From contig DASSUI010000067.1 of the NCBI GenBank assembly GCA_035707105.1, forward strand, positions 1-61,819: DNA of 61,819 bases. Direction: 5' to 3'. A program made the translations under genes and the position numbers. Position 1 is the first letter of the stretch, and every line of letters begins with the position of its first letter. Below the pieces are notes generated by a model, which saw only the letters and a program-made list of their open reading frames with translations, did no database searches and was not told the origin of the DNA. This document shows, piece after piece, positions 8,104 to 16,894 of the stretch. The DNA comes from JACDAN01 sp035707105. GTDB taxonomy: Bacteria > Actinomycetota > Thermoleophilia > Gaiellales > Gaiellaceae.

Positions 8104-9226
8104 ACTCGGCCGCCTTCTCCACGCTGTGATAGCGACGGGCTCGTGCCCCGTCGGTCAGCGAGACGTTGAACTGGAACAGCCCCTCCACGAGCGGCAGCCG
8201 TTTGATGTCGAAGCGCACCTCGGCGTCTTCGCCATTCCGATCCCACCCGAGCTCCCCGAGGTCTCTCTCGGCGCGGCTGAGCAGCGCTCCGGTCACGTCG
8301 CGCAGCTCGATCGCCAGGCTCGGCGGGTCGATCGCCTCGCGGTTGTGCACCTTCAGCCGCAGGACGACCTGCTCGCCGGGGAGAAAGTGCTCGCGAACCT
8401 CGCCCGCGGCGTTCTCCAGCCGAACATCGGTCACCCGTGCCTCGCCGGACCCCCACTCGCGCAGCCCCGCCGTCCGCTCGGCGGGATCCTCCTCATCCGC
8501 CAGCATGTCGTGATAGCGGCGGATCGCCTCTCGGGTGTCGCCGTCGTACTCGAGGACGCCCTGGCGGAGCAGGAGCGCGCGGTCGCACATGCGCTCGACG
8601 GCCGGGCCCGAGTGGGAAACGAACGCGATCGTCTTGCCCTCCCGCCGGAACTCGAGGATCCGGTTGACGGACTTCCGCTGGAAGGCCTCGTCGCCGACCG
8701 CGAACACCTCGTCGAGCAACAATACGTCGGCGTCCACGTTGACGGCGATCGAGAACCCGAGGCGCATGTACATCCCGGCGGAGTACGTCCGAACGGGAAG
8801 ATCGATGAAGCGCTCGAGCTCGCTGAACTCGACGATCGCGTCGAAGCGACGGTCGACGTCCTGCTTCCGCAGCCCGTAGATCGACGCGCTCAGGTAGATG
8901 TTGTCGCGGCCGGTGAAGTCGTGGTGGAAGCCGGCGCCGAGCTCGAGCAGCGATCCGACGCGGCCCGCGACCGCCATCCGGCCGCTCGTCGGCCTGAAGA
9001 CGCCTGCGATGAGCCGGAGCAGCGTCGTCTTCCCCGACCCGTTCCTGCCCATGAAGCCGACCGACTCACCGGGCTCGATCTGAAACGACACGTCCTGCAG
9101 CGCCCAGACCTCGACGGGCCGCAGCTGGCGGCGGCGCACGATCGCCTCCTTGAGCGTGACGTGGCGCTGGGGATAGACCTTGAAGCGGCGGCTGACGTTC
9201 TCGGCGACGATCGTCCCGACGTTCAT
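7976..9226 (-). CDS. wzt: polysaccharide ABC exporter ATPase Wzt with C-terminal carbohydrate-binding domain
   Basis: A 416-residue ATPase that would power export of a finished lipid-linked polysaccharide through Wzm. Residues 1-240 form the nucleotide-binding domain: Walker A GRNGSGKTT (60-68), signature YSAGMYMRLGF (148-158), Walker B VLLLDEV (168-174) and H-loop His205. Residues about 260-395 form a beta-sandwich domain of Wzt_C type, which in E. coli O9a-type systems reads the capped non-reducing end before export. ATG 9226 follows the wzm stop by 5 bases. The 3' end runs 128 bases antisense into the gene at 7087. Presence of the C-terminal domain argues for a chain-termination signal, perhaps made by the 12354 protein. 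Confidence 0.93.
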   Translation of the reverse strand: MNVGTIVAENVSRRFKVYPQRHVTLKEAIVRRRQLRPVEVWALQDVSFQIEPGESVGFMGRNGSGKTTLLRLIAGVFRPTSGRMAVAGRVGSLLELGAGFHHDFTGRDNIYLSASIYGLRKQDVDRRFDAIVEFSELERFIDLPVRTYSAGMYMRLGFSIAVNVDADVLLLDEVFAVGDEAFQRKSVNRILEFRREGKTIAFVSHSGPAVERMCDRALLLRQGVLEYDGDTREAIRRYHDMLADEEDPAERTAGLREWGSGEARVTDVRLENAAGEVREHFLPGEQVVLRLKVHNREAIDPPSLAIELRDVTGALLSRAERDLGELGWDRNGEDAEVRFDIKRLPLVEGLFQFNVSLTDGARARRYHSVEKAAEFTVVPQGEAHGFVLFEGDWSLEQNASVQAAPGSETAQSSGRG

Positions 9227-9231
9227 CAGGG

Positions 9232-10026
9232 TTAGAGGCTCGCGGGGACCTGGTCGTCGAACCGGTGCGCGGCGAGCGCGCCGAGTGCGAGCGCTGCGAG
9301 CGCGGCGCCGACCGAGTAGACGACGTCCCCGACCGCGGGCCACTCGCCAAAGAAGAGCGGATCGCGGATCGACTCGACGATCGGCGTCACGAAATTGGCG
9401 TAGTAGAGGACGTCGGCGACCCACTCGTTCCCCTCCAGTCCGGGGAGCTCGTCGAGCGAGTAGAGGATCGGGGTCACGAAGAACCACGGCAGGAGGATCG
9501 TCGTGACGAGATGCTCGACATCGCGATAGACGACCGTGACATAGCCGACCACGACACCCAGTCCGCTCGCGAGGGCGATCAGCGGCAGCAGCATCGGGAT
9601 CGCGGCCCAGAAGGTCGTCCGCGTCTCCGGGATCACGATCAGGTTCGGGACGAGGACGACGACCAGCATGGCGACGAGGGTTACGACGTTCGTCCCGACG
9701 ACGGCGAGCGGCAGAATGTGGCGCGGAAAGCGCACCTGCTTGACCAGGGTCGGCTGGGCGAAGAGGCTCGAGCACGACATCTGCAGTGCGGACTGGAAGA
9801 AGACCCAGCTGACAAGCCCCGAGACGACGAAGAGCGCATAGTGCTCGATCTGGAACGCCTTCAGCAGCACCGAGAAGATGAGCGTGTACACGGCCATCAG
9901 CGCGAGCGGATTGACGAGCGTCCAGAAGAGCCCGAGGATCGACCCACGGTATTTCCCGTAGAGCTCGCGGCGAAAGATGTTGAGGAACAGGTCCGGGTAG
10001 CGGACGACGTCGGCGTAGAGGCTCAT
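9232..10026 (-). CDS. wzm: polysaccharide ABC exporter permease Wzm (ABC-2 type)
   Basis: A 264-residue permease with about six helices. It starts with an amphipathic stretch, then RRELYGKYRGSILGLFW, a segment characteristic of ABC-2 polysaccharide permeases, followed by a VNPLALMAVYTLIFSVLL helix. LVKQVRFPRHILPL and the NFVTPIVESIRDPLFFGEWP loop near the C-terminus are also typical of Wzm/TagG. It is directly upstream of wzt and would form the heterotetrameric exporter with it. ATG 10026 lies 9 bases behind a TACACT hexamer and lacks a Shine-Dalgarno site, so the transcript is probably leaderless. Confidence 0.93.
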   Translation of the reverse strand: MSLYADVVRYPDLFLNIFRRELYGKYRGSILGLFWTLVNPLALMAVYTLIFSVLLKAFQIEHYALFVVSGLVSWVFFQSALQMSCSSLFAQPTLVKQVRFPRHILPLAVVGTNVVTLVAMLVVVLVPNLIVIPETRTTFWAAIPMLLPLIALASGLGVVVGYVTVVYRDVEHLVTTILLPWFFVTPILYSLDELPGLEGNEWVADVLYYANFVTPIVESIRDPLFFGEWPAVGDVVYSVGAALAALALGALAAHRFDDQVPASL

Positions 10027-10035
10027 AGCGCCGCA

Positions 10036-10041
10036 AGTGTA
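10036..10041 (-). promoter_or_regulatory. putative -10 element TACACT of wzm-wzt
   Basis: TACACT on the minus strand is separated by 9 bases from the wzm ATG at 10026, which fits transcription starting at or within a few bases of the start codon. It lies between wzm and the divergent methyltransferase starting at 10050. Confidence 0.5.
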
Positions 10042-10049
10042 GGTGCGAC

Positions 10050-11225
10050 GTGAAATGGCTCCGTAAAGACAGGCCGAGTGGAGGCCGCCTACCGAGCCTC
10101 GGTCAGGACTACACGGAGGCGCACCGCCGGTATGTCGAGCGCGTCGGGCCGGGCGGCGAGCTGTGGCTGCGGACGAAGCCCTTCAGCGCCGCTCCGGGTC
10201 ACGAGCTGCGCGAGTGTCTCCACACGTTCGCTCACATCGTGGAGCAGCTTGACCTCGGCATTCGAGCCCAGGTGCTGGACGTCGGCTGCGGCCCCGGGTG
10301 GCTGAGCGAGTTCCTGGCGCGCTGCGGCTACTGGGTCACGGGCGTCGACGTGTCGGAGGGCATGGTCAGGATCGCCCGGGAGCGGCTGGCGGCGATCGAG
10401 CAGCCGATCGGGGAGGGGATCGAGGCACTTGCCGAGTTTCATGCGATGCCGGTGCTCGAGCTCCCGTGGGAGAAGCGCTTCGACGCCGCGATCCTCTACG
10501 ACGCGATGCACCACTTCGACGACGAGGTGGAGACCCTGCGAGTGATCCGGCGCACGCTCGCTCCCGGCGGTCGCATCTTCATCCACGAGGGAGTCCGGCC
10601 GGCACCTGATTCCGAAGGCGAGCGGGAGCTGATCGAGGAGATGGAGCAATACGGGACCCTCGAATCGCCGTTCGACGCCGACTACCTCCTCGCCGTACTC
10701 GGGGAGGCCGGATTCACGGACGTGAAGCGCTTTGCCGCGATCGACGGACTCTTCGACGTCTCGGAGGCGCGGGGCGAGCTCGACCGGATCGAGACGCGGT
10801 TGCGGTACCCGCCTATGAACACAGTCATCGCGTCGAACCGCGTGCCGGCCGAGCTCGCCGAGGGGTTCCACGCGCTGATCGAACCGAGCGGATCCTGGCA
10901 GCCGACCCCGGACGGGAACGAGCTCTCGCTGTCCGTCACCGTGCGCAACGCCGGGCGCACCTTCTGGCCCGCTGGAAGCGAGCACGGTGCGGTGACGATC
11001 GGCCCCTACCTCCCCGGCGAGGACGGGAGCAAGGTCGAGCTTCCGCGCGTGCCCCTGCCCCGCTCACTCTCGTCGGGAGAATCGATCACCGCGGACGTCC
11101 GCGTGCCGCGACCGAGCGTCGCAGGCGCTCGAGCGGTCGGAATCGACCTCGTTCGCGAACGCATTGCGTGGTTCGCGGACTACGGTTCTCCGCCGGCCCT
11201 GGTCCGGCTCGAAGACGCGGGCTAG
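10050..11225 (+). CDS. SAM-dependent methyltransferase with C-terminal Wzt-C-like beta-sandwich domain
   Basis: A 391-residue two-domain protein. Residues about 60-240 are a class I methyltransferase with motif I VLDVGCGPG (75-83), VTGVDVS (96-102) and the PGG turn (172-174). Residues about 275-388 look like an all-beta domain: short alternating hydrophobic strands, NAGRTFWPAGS (300-310), LPGED and IDLVRERIAWFADYG (365-379). A similar tail is found fused to enzymes of polysaccharide loci and recalls the carbohydrate-binding domain of Wzt. It diverges from wzm-wzt and leads a rightward set with a GT4 and the WbdD-like protein, so glycan methylation, possibly at the chain end, is plausible. The start is GTG. 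Confidence 0.8.
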   Translation: MKWLRKDRPSGGRLPSLGQDYTEAHRRYVERVGPGGELWLRTKPFSAAPGHELRECLHTFAHIVEQLDLGIRAQVLDVGCGPGWLSEFLARCGYWVTGVDVSEGMVRIARERLAAIEQPIGEGIEALAEFHAMPVLELPWEKRFDAAILYDAMHHFDDEVETLRVIRRTLAPGGRIFIHEGVRPAPDSEGERELIEEMEQYGTLESPFDADYLLAVLGEAGFTDVKRFAAIDGLFDVSEARGELDRIETRLRYPPMNTVIASNRVPAELAEGFHALIEPSGSWQPTPDGNELSLSVTVRNAGRTFWPAGSEHGAVTIGPYLPGEDGSKVELPRVPLPRSLSSGESITADVRVPRPSVAGARAVGIDLVRERIAWFADYGSPPALVRLEDAG

Positions 11226-11232
11226 AGCTCCG

Positions 11233-12315
11233 GTGCGCATCGTCGTCGACGTCACTCCGCTCGCGCTGCCGCGAACCGGGATCGGCAACTACGTGCTCGG
11301 GATGCTGCGAGGTCTCGCCGAGGCGGGCCCGGACCACGAGGTGGTCGCGTTCTCGGCGGTCGCTCCTCCCGGGAGGCGCCGGATCGAGCAGGCCCTCGCC
11401 GGTGTGCCCGTCTCGAAGCGCTTCGTAGTCGTGCCTCCCAAGTCGCACTGGTGGAGAACCGCATGGAGCCGGCTAGGCCGAGGTCCAGTCGAGTGGCTCG
11501 CAGGCGAGCTCGACGTCTTTCACTTCTCCGACTGGATGTACCCGCCGCAGCGGGGAGGCATCCGTGCGACGACGATCCATGACCTCTTTCCGCTCCGCCA
11601 CCCGGACTGGGTGCACCCGCAGACGCTTCGGATGCATTCGCGGAAGTACGAGCACGCAGCGCGTACGTGCGACGTGATCGTCGTGAACTCCGAGTTTACG
11701 GCGGGGGAGGTCGTGGAGCTGCTCGGATTTCCGCGGGAGAGGATCTGCGTGGCCCACCCCGCGCTCGGCCCGTCCTTCGTCCCCGAGGGGCCTCGGCTCG
11801 AGCTCGGCGGGCCGTACGTGCTCACGGTCGCGACACTGGAGCGGCGCAAGAACCTCGAGACGCTGCTGGAGTCGATGCCCCTCGTGCGCGAGCGGCATCC
11901 GGAGCTCCGCCTTGCCGTGGTCGGCGCGCCCGGGTGGCAGGGGCCGACCCTGGACGCGGAGGGCGTCCTGCCGCTCGGCTACGTCCCCGACGACGACCTA
12001 GCGGCGCTCTATCGCGGAGCGGAGGTCTTCGTCTACCCGTCGCGGTTCGAAGGCTTCGGCATGCCGATCGTTGAGGCGATGGCATGCGGGGCACCCGTGG
12101 TCGCTTCCGCGCACAGGTCCCTCGATGAAGCGAGCGGCGAAGCGGCAGTACGCGCTGACCCCGATAGCGCTGAGGCGATCGCGACCGCAATCGAGGAGGC
12201 CGTGGACGGTCATGAGCCGCTCATCGCGCGAGGGCTCGAGCACGCGCGGCGCTTCACTGCGCATGCTCAGGGTGAGGCGGTCCTGAAGGGCTACGAAGGC
12301 GCGAGCCGACGCTGA
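11233..12315 (+). CDS. family 4 glycosyltransferase (mannosyltransferase-like)
   Basis: A 360-residue GT-B enzyme. The N-terminal domain opens with VRIVVDVTPLALPRTGIGNYV, where the glycine loop after the first strand binds the acceptor side. The C-terminal domain has TVATLERRKNLETLL for donor contact and the EGFGMPIVEAM motif carrying the GT4 ExxxxxxxE pair. Its closest look-alikes in the window are the GT4 genes at 27754, 30746 and 34288. GTG 11233 follows the previous stop by 7 bases and matches the start of the first beta strand. It probably adds a sugar to the polymer exported by Wzm/Wzt; the donor is not visible. Confidence 0.88.
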   Translation: MRIVVDVTPLALPRTGIGNYVLGMLRGLAEAGPDHEVVAFSAVAPPGRRRIEQALAGVPVSKRFVVVPPKSHWWRTAWSRLGRGPVEWLAGELDVFHFSDWMYPPQRGGIRATTIHDLFPLRHPDWVHPQTLRMHSRKYEHAARTCDVIVVNSEFTAGEVVELLGFPRERICVAHPALGPSFVPEGPRLELGGPYVLTVATLERRKNLETLLESMPLVRERHPELRLAVVGAPGWQGPTLDAEGVLPLGYVPDDDLAALYRGAEVFVYPSRFEGFGMPIVEAMACGAPVVASAHRSLDEASGEAAVRADPDSAEAIATAIEEAVDGHEPLIARGLEHARRFTAHAQGEAVLKGYEGASRR

Positions 12316-12340
12316 TCGAACGAACCCGAAGAGACGTCCG

Positions 12341-12346
12341 TACGAT
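12341..12346 (+). promoter_or_regulatory. putative -10 element TACGAT for the 12354 gene
   Basis: TACGAT lies exactly 7 bases before GTG 12354, placing the likely first transcribed base at the start codon. This would let the large methyltransferase/kinase-like gene be expressed apart from the GT4 ahead of it. Confidence 0.5.
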
Positions 12347-12353
12347 TCCATCC

Positions 12354-14360
12354 GTGCCTGAGCCGACCCAGTCGACGGCCGATGCGCCGAGGATCGGCAT
12401 GCTCGGAACCGGCACCGAGTGGGCCGACGGCTCCGAGGAATACGTGCTCTCGGTCCTTCGGGAAGCTCACGACCGATCGTCGGCGTCCGACGAGCTCGCT
12501 GCGAAGATCCGCGACTGGCCGACGCGCTACCACCTCTCGCGGCTTCGCTCCAAGATCATCAGCCCGCTTCGAATTGAAGTCGGAACGCGCGTTCTGGACC
12601 TCGGCGGCGGGACAGGGCCGCTCAGCCGCAAGCTGGGCGAGCTCGGTGCCGAGGTCCTGCTCGTGGACGGATCCGCTGCGCGGGCGGAGGCGGCGGCGGA
12701 GAGGTGCAAGGACATGGAGAACGTCTCGGTGGCGGTTGGGACGGTCTTCGATGTCGACGACGCGGAGCCGTTCGACGTCGTCGTCGCCGTCGGCCTCCTC
12801 GAGTACGCCCAATCGAGCCCTGGCGGGCCCTCAGGTGTGCTCTCGAAGGCAAGCTCGTTGCTGAGCCGCGACGGCGTCCTCGCGGTGGCGATCGAGAACG
12901 CGATCGGGCTCAAGTACCTGTTGGGGTACGCAGAGGATCACATCGGCCTCCCGTGGGTCGGGTGGGAGGGCTACACCGGCATCGACGACGTGCGGACCTA
13001 TTCGCGCCGCGAGCTTGCGTCGATGCTGAGCACGGCGGGGCTGTCGGAGCAGGCGTGGTTCTATCCGTTCCCCGACTACAAGCTGCCCACCGTGATCGTG
13101 TCCGATGCGGGCTACGCGCTCGGAGACGCCGATGTCGTCGATGCGATCGTCCCTCAGCCGTGCGCTCCCGACGCATCGCTGCCGATCCTGCTGGCCGATG
13201 CGAGAGCGGCGCATCGCACGATGTTGCGCGCGGGGCTGGGTCCCGACATCGCGAACTCTTTCCTCGTCGTCAGCGGGAGAACGACGGAAGCTGTGGACGT
13301 CCATGTCGACCGTCAGACGCTCGCATGGCTCTCGGGACCGGAACGGCGCGCTCGCTTCATGCGCGACAGACGACTTGTCTCGAAGAACGACGGCCTCGCA
13401 ATCGTCGACGACAGCGTCGCGGCGGCACAGGTCGGGAAGGACTGGCTGATCCACCGGCGCCTTCCGGAGGTCCCGTTCGCCCGTGGAGAACCACTCGATC
13501 GACTCGTCTCGGAAGCCCTCGCAGCCGGTGACGCCGGTCGAACGCGCGAGCTGCTCGTGCTCTGGGCGCAGACGCTCAAGAGTTGCGCCTCGCCGGCGGA
13601 AGTCGACCCCGCCGGGGAGCCGGAGTCTACGAGCCCATTCCAGCCGTCGGCAGGCAGCTTGGCGCTCCCCGGCGATTACCTCGACTCACAGCCGGCCAAC
13701 TTCGTGCACCTCGACGGCCGCCTCGAACGCATCGACGCGGAATGGCAGGTGCGCGGAATTGTCGACTTCGATCTCGTCTGCATCCGCGGCCTGTTTCACT
13801 TCGCGGTCGACACCCTCGCTCGCGGGATCTCGGCGAGCCGCGTCGACGGGCGCGACGTCGCCTCGGTGATCAGGGCCCTGGCGGAGGAGGCCGGGCTCGG
13901 GGATAGTAGCTGGGCGCTCCGTCAGCTCTCGAACACCGAGGGAGCGCTGCAGGCCCTCGTCCAGGGCGTGCCGTTCTGGCGGGCTCGGACCGAGATCGAG
14001 AGGATCCTGAGCGCCGCCGCCGACGAGCTCATGCCCCGCGCAGACCAGACACCTCTGATGGCGTCAGTCAGCGAGCTCGAGGCTGAGCTTCACGCTCTCC
14101 GGCACGCGCATGAGGCCCAGGCCAGACACCTCGTGTCGGAGCGCCTCGCCGTCGCCGAGCAGGTCGAACGGGAGATCCGGGCCCTGCGAGCGGAGATCGC
14201 GCTCCGGCGGGAGGAGATCACGAACCTGCGAGAAGAGCTCGCGTGGCGAGTGGGAGTGATGGAGCGTCACGACGAGCAGCTCGAAGTGCTGAAGAACTCG
14301 CGCTCGTTTCGATACACGGAGCCGCTGCGCCGACTCGCAGCCGCCGCTCGCCGGCGTTGA
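12354..14360 (+). CDS. WbdD-like methyltransferase / kinase-like / coiled-coil protein, putative glycan chain terminator
   Basis: A 668-residue protein in three parts. Residues about 70-235 are a methyltransferase with motif I VLDLGGGTG (80-88) and LLVDGS (102-107). Residues about 330-540 hold a kinase-like core: DSQPAN at 444-449 has the Asp-x3-Pro-x... spacing of the HRDLKPEN loop (D444, N449), followed by the acidic IDAEW at 460-464. Residues about 572-645 form a long charged heptad coiled coil ending in SRSFRYTEPLRRL. The same order occurs in WbdD of E. coli O9a, where methylation and phosphorylation cap the chain and the coil measures its length. Neighbouring wzm, wzt with a binding domain, and GTs support that role. 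A conventional kinase lysine is not obvious, so a degenerate kinase fold is possible. Confidence 0.7.
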   Translation: MPEPTQSTADAPRIGMLGTGTEWADGSEEYVLSVLREAHDRSSASDELAAKIRDWPTRYHLSRLRSKIISPLRIEVGTRVLDLGGGTGPLSRKLGELGAEVLLVDGSAARAEAAAERCKDMENVSVAVGTVFDVDDAEPFDVVVAVGLLEYAQSSPGGPSGVLSKASSLLSRDGVLAVAIENAIGLKYLLGYAEDHIGLPWVGWEGYTGIDDVRTYSRRELASMLSTAGLSEQAWFYPFPDYKLPTVIVSDAGYALGDADVVDAIVPQPCAPDASLPILLADARAAHRTMLRAGLGPDIANSFLVVSGRTTEAVDVHVDRQTLAWLSGPERRARFMRDRRLVSKNDGLAIVDDSVAAAQVGKDWLIHRRLPEVPFARGEPLDRLVSEALAAGDAGRTRELLVLWAQTLKSCASPAEVDPAGEPESTSPFQPSAGSLALPGDYLDSQPANFVHLDGRLERIDAEWQVRGIVDFDLVCIRGLFHFAVDTLARGISASRVDGRDVASVIRALAEEAGLGDSSWALRQLSNTEGALQALVQGVPFWRARTEIERILSAAADELMPRADQTPLMASVSELEAELHALRHAHEAQARHLVSERLAVAEQVEREIRALRAEIALRREEITNLREELAWRVGVMERHDEQLEVLKNSRSFRYTEPLRRLAAAARRR

Positions 14361-14371
14361 GTCTTCTGACG

Positions 14372-16294
14372 GTGCCCGAGGTCGAAGACCCGATCGTCTC
14401 GGTCGTGATCGTGACGTACGGCGACGGTGAAATGGCCCTCAGCGCCGTCGAAGCGCTGCTGGTGAACACCGCGGAGCCCTTCGAGCTGATCGTCATCGAC
14501 AATGCGTCGCCCGACGAGACGGCCGAGCTCCTCCAGGCCCGGCTGATCGGTGCCACGATCGTCGCGAACAAGGACAACGTCGGGTTCGCGCGAGCGTCGA
14601 ATCAGGGGGCGGAGCTCGCCAGGGGCACGTACCTCTGCTTCCTCAACGCCGACGCGTTCGTCCAGCCGAACTGGCTCCCGCCGCTCGTGAACGCGCTCGA
14701 GCGCGATGATTCGGTTGGAGCTGCAGCGCCCCTCTTCCTGTACCCCGACGGGCGCGTACAGGAAGCCGGGTCGGCAGTGGACGCGAAGGGTGTCGCGATC
14801 TCGATCGGCGACGGAGAGGACGCGGCGTCGTTCGAGAACCGCTTCCGCCGGACGATCGACTACGGCTCGGCGGCGTGCCTCCTGGTCCGCGCCGATCTGT
14901 TCGAAGAGGTTGAGGGGTTCGATCCGGCCTACTCGCCGGCGTACTACGAGGATGCAGACCTCTGCTTCAAGCTCGAAGAGCGGGGCTTCGCGACCGTGCT
15001 CGAGCCCGCCTCGCGCGTGGTTCACCTCCGCGGTGGTGGAAGCGAGCAGGCGCGGATTCTCATGACGATGAATCGGCGGATCTTCGCCGAGCGGTGGCAG
15101 GAGCGACTGCGGCGCCGCCGGCCACTCCGCGCCGATCCGCAAAACCTTCGCGTGCGTCTCGCCGCCCGTGACGCCGAGGCGGTGGAGCGCATCCTGGTGA
15201 TCGACGACCGGGTCCCGCACCACGATCGCGGTTCCGGCGATCCGCGGATGGCGAAGCTCCTGGACGAGATCGTCGACCTCTGGCCCGACGCCCGGGTCAC
15301 CCTTCTCGCCGCGCTGCCGATGAACGCCGAACGCTATACCGCGCCGCTGCTCGACCGCGGTATCGAGGTCTCCCTTGCTGGCAAGCGGTTCGACCGCTGG
15401 TTCGAGCGGCGTCGATACCACTACTCGGTCGTGCTTCTCAGCCGCGCGTCGAACGTCGAACGCTTCGACCCGCACCTGAGGCGGACCCAGCCTCAGGCTC
15501 GCCTCATCTACGACATCGAGGCGCTTGCGTTTCGACGGCACGAACAGCGGACGGACGAGGCGAAGCGGCTACTGGAGCTCGAGCGCCAGGGGATCGAGAG
15601 CGCCGACGTCGTGCTCTGCGTCTCCGATGAGGAAGCGGCGTTCGTCCGCGAGCAGACGAGCGTGCCTGTCCACGTTCTCTCGACCTACGTGCAGCCACTG
15701 GAAGCGCCGCCGGCCTTCGAGGAACGGCAGGGCGTCGTCTTCTTCGGAGGCTTCATGGCCGGATCAGGTGGGCCGAACGAGGATGCGGCTGTTCGGCTGG
15801 TGGAGGACGTCATGCCGACCCTCTGGAACGCCATGCCCGAGCTCCGCCTCGAGATCATCGGCGCCAGTCCGACCCCCGCCGTTCGCGAGCTCGGGCGGCC
15901 GCTGGTGGACGTCGTCGGCTTCGTTCCGGATCCGGTGGAGCGCCTGTCACGGGCGCGCGTCCACGTGCACCCGCTTCGGTTCGGCGCAGGGATCAAGCTC
16001 AAGCTGATCGACACGATGGCGGCAGGGCTGCCCTTCGTCACCACGCCGATCGGAGCCGAAGGCCTCGGTCTCGGCGAGCTGGAGGACGTGCTCGTAACAG
16101 AGGATCTCGCCGAGCTTGCTCGTCGTGCGCTCGACCTCTATCGAGACCGCGCGCTGTGGAACCGCGTTCAGGGCGAGCTCCTCGAACGCGTCGAGGCGCG
16201 TTTCGGGCGGGAACGATTCCGTCGAACCCTTGTCGAGGCGATGTCGCAGGTCGGCGTCGCCCCTCCGCCCACCCGAGCCGTAGCGCTTCGATGA
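14372..16294 (+). CDS. two-domain glycosyltransferase, GT2 fused to GT4/GT1-like domain
   Basis: About 640 residues. The first 260 or so form a GT2 domain with VSVVIVTYGDGE at the start, FLNADAF as the donor/metal motif and YYEDADLCFKLEERG, a hallmark of rhamnosyltransferase-like GT2 enzymes. The second half, from about residue 275, is a GT-B domain with GVVFFGGF as a donor-binding strand, FGAGIKLKLIDTMAAGLPFV and TTPIGAEGLGL. Such double enzymes often add two consecutive sugars. GTG 14372 is taken as start; a TTG at 14357 overlapping the upstream TGA is equally possible. It follows the WbdD-like gene, so it likely builds the same polymer. Confidence 0.82.
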   Translation: MPEVEDPIVSVVIVTYGDGEMALSAVEALLVNTAEPFELIVIDNASPDETAELLQARLIGATIVANKDNVGFARASNQGAELARGTYLCFLNADAFVQPNWLPPLVNALERDDSVGAAAPLFLYPDGRVQEAGSAVDAKGVAISIGDGEDAASFENRFRRTIDYGSAACLLVRADLFEEVEGFDPAYSPAYYEDADLCFKLEERGFATVLEPASRVVHLRGGGSEQARILMTMNRRIFAERWQERLRRRRPLRADPQNLRVRLAARDAEAVERILVIDDRVPHHDRGSGDPRMAKLLDEIVDLWPDARVTLLAALPMNAERYTAPLLDRGIEVSLAGKRFDRWFERRRYHYSVVLLSRASNVERFDPHLRRTQPQARLIYDIEALAFRRHEQRTDEAKRLLELERQGIESADVVLCVSDEEAAFVREQTSVPVHVLSTYVQPLEAPPAFEERQGVVFFGGFMAGSGGPNEDAAVRLVEDVMPTLWNAMPELRLEIIGASPTPAVRELGRPLVDVVGFVPDPVERLSRARVHVHPLRFGAGIKLKLIDTMAAGLPFVTTPIGAEGLGLGELEDVLVTEDLAELARRALDLYRDRALWNRVQGELLERVEARFGRERFRRTLVEAMSQVGVAPPPTRAVALR

Positions 16295-16306
16295 GGCCCC
16301 GCGCGC

Positions 16307-16885
16307 TTGCGTAGCGTCCTCGAGCTACCCGCGGGCTTCGACCTCTACCAGCGTCTCGTCGGTGCCCACGGCTCCAAGCGGCGGTTCGTCGAGGAGTTTG
16401 CGCAGCCGCGGAGCGGCGAAAGCGTGCTGGACCTAGGCTCGGGAACCGGATCCCTGTTCGACCTCATGCCCGAAGGGACTGAGTACGTCGGCGTGGAGAT
16501 CGATCGCAAGTATGTCGAGGCGGCTCGGGCCAGCCACGGCAATCGTGCCCAGTTCGTCCACGCAGACGCAACGACCTACCGTGCCGGCCGCGAGTTCGAT
16601 CTTGCGCTCGCGTACGGCGTTCTCCATCACCTCACGGATGACGAGGCGCGCGGCCTCTTGCGCGCCGCACGCGCGGGGCGTCGGTTCGTGGCGGCCGAGC
16701 CGTGTGCGACGGAAACGGCCGGCTTTCTCGAGTCCTTCCTGATGCGCCATGACCGCGGCCGTTTCATCCGGTCTCAGGAGGCCTACGCGCGCCTCGCCAG
16801 GGACGTCTTCGATCGCGTGGAAGCGCGCCTGGTGGAGGGGACATACCGCATCCCGTACACGCTCGTCATCCTGGACTGCTCGTAG
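16307..16885 (+). CDS. class I SAM-dependent methyltransferase
   Basis: A 192-residue methyltransferase. SVLDLGSGTGSLFDL is motif I, VGVEIDRKYVEAA provides the acidic ribose-binding residue, and LALAYGVLHHLTDDEA is the Methyltransf_11-type motif after the fourth strand. The start is a TTG 12 bases after the preceding stop; no better start is present. It ends 9 bases before the convergent GT2 that ends at 16895. It probably methylates a sugar or glycan of the ABC-exported polymer; the target is unknown. Confidence 0.8.
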   Translation: MRSVLELPAGFDLYQRLVGAHGSKRRFVEEFAQPRSGESVLDLGSGTGSLFDLMPEGTEYVGVEIDRKYVEAARASHGNRAQFVHADATTYRAGREFDLALAYGVLHHLTDDEARGLLRAARAGRRFVAAEPCATETAGFLESFLMRHDRGRFIRSQEAYARLARDVFDRVEARLVEGTYRIPYTLVILDCS

Positions 16886-16894
16886 ATCGCCGAA

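Noticed and set aside
7976..16294. Calling the locus a lipopolysaccharide O-antigen cluster.
   Set aside because: No heptosyltransferase, Kdo or lipid A core genes are present, and the base composition and start signals suggest an actinobacterium. A surface polysaccharide is the safer reading.
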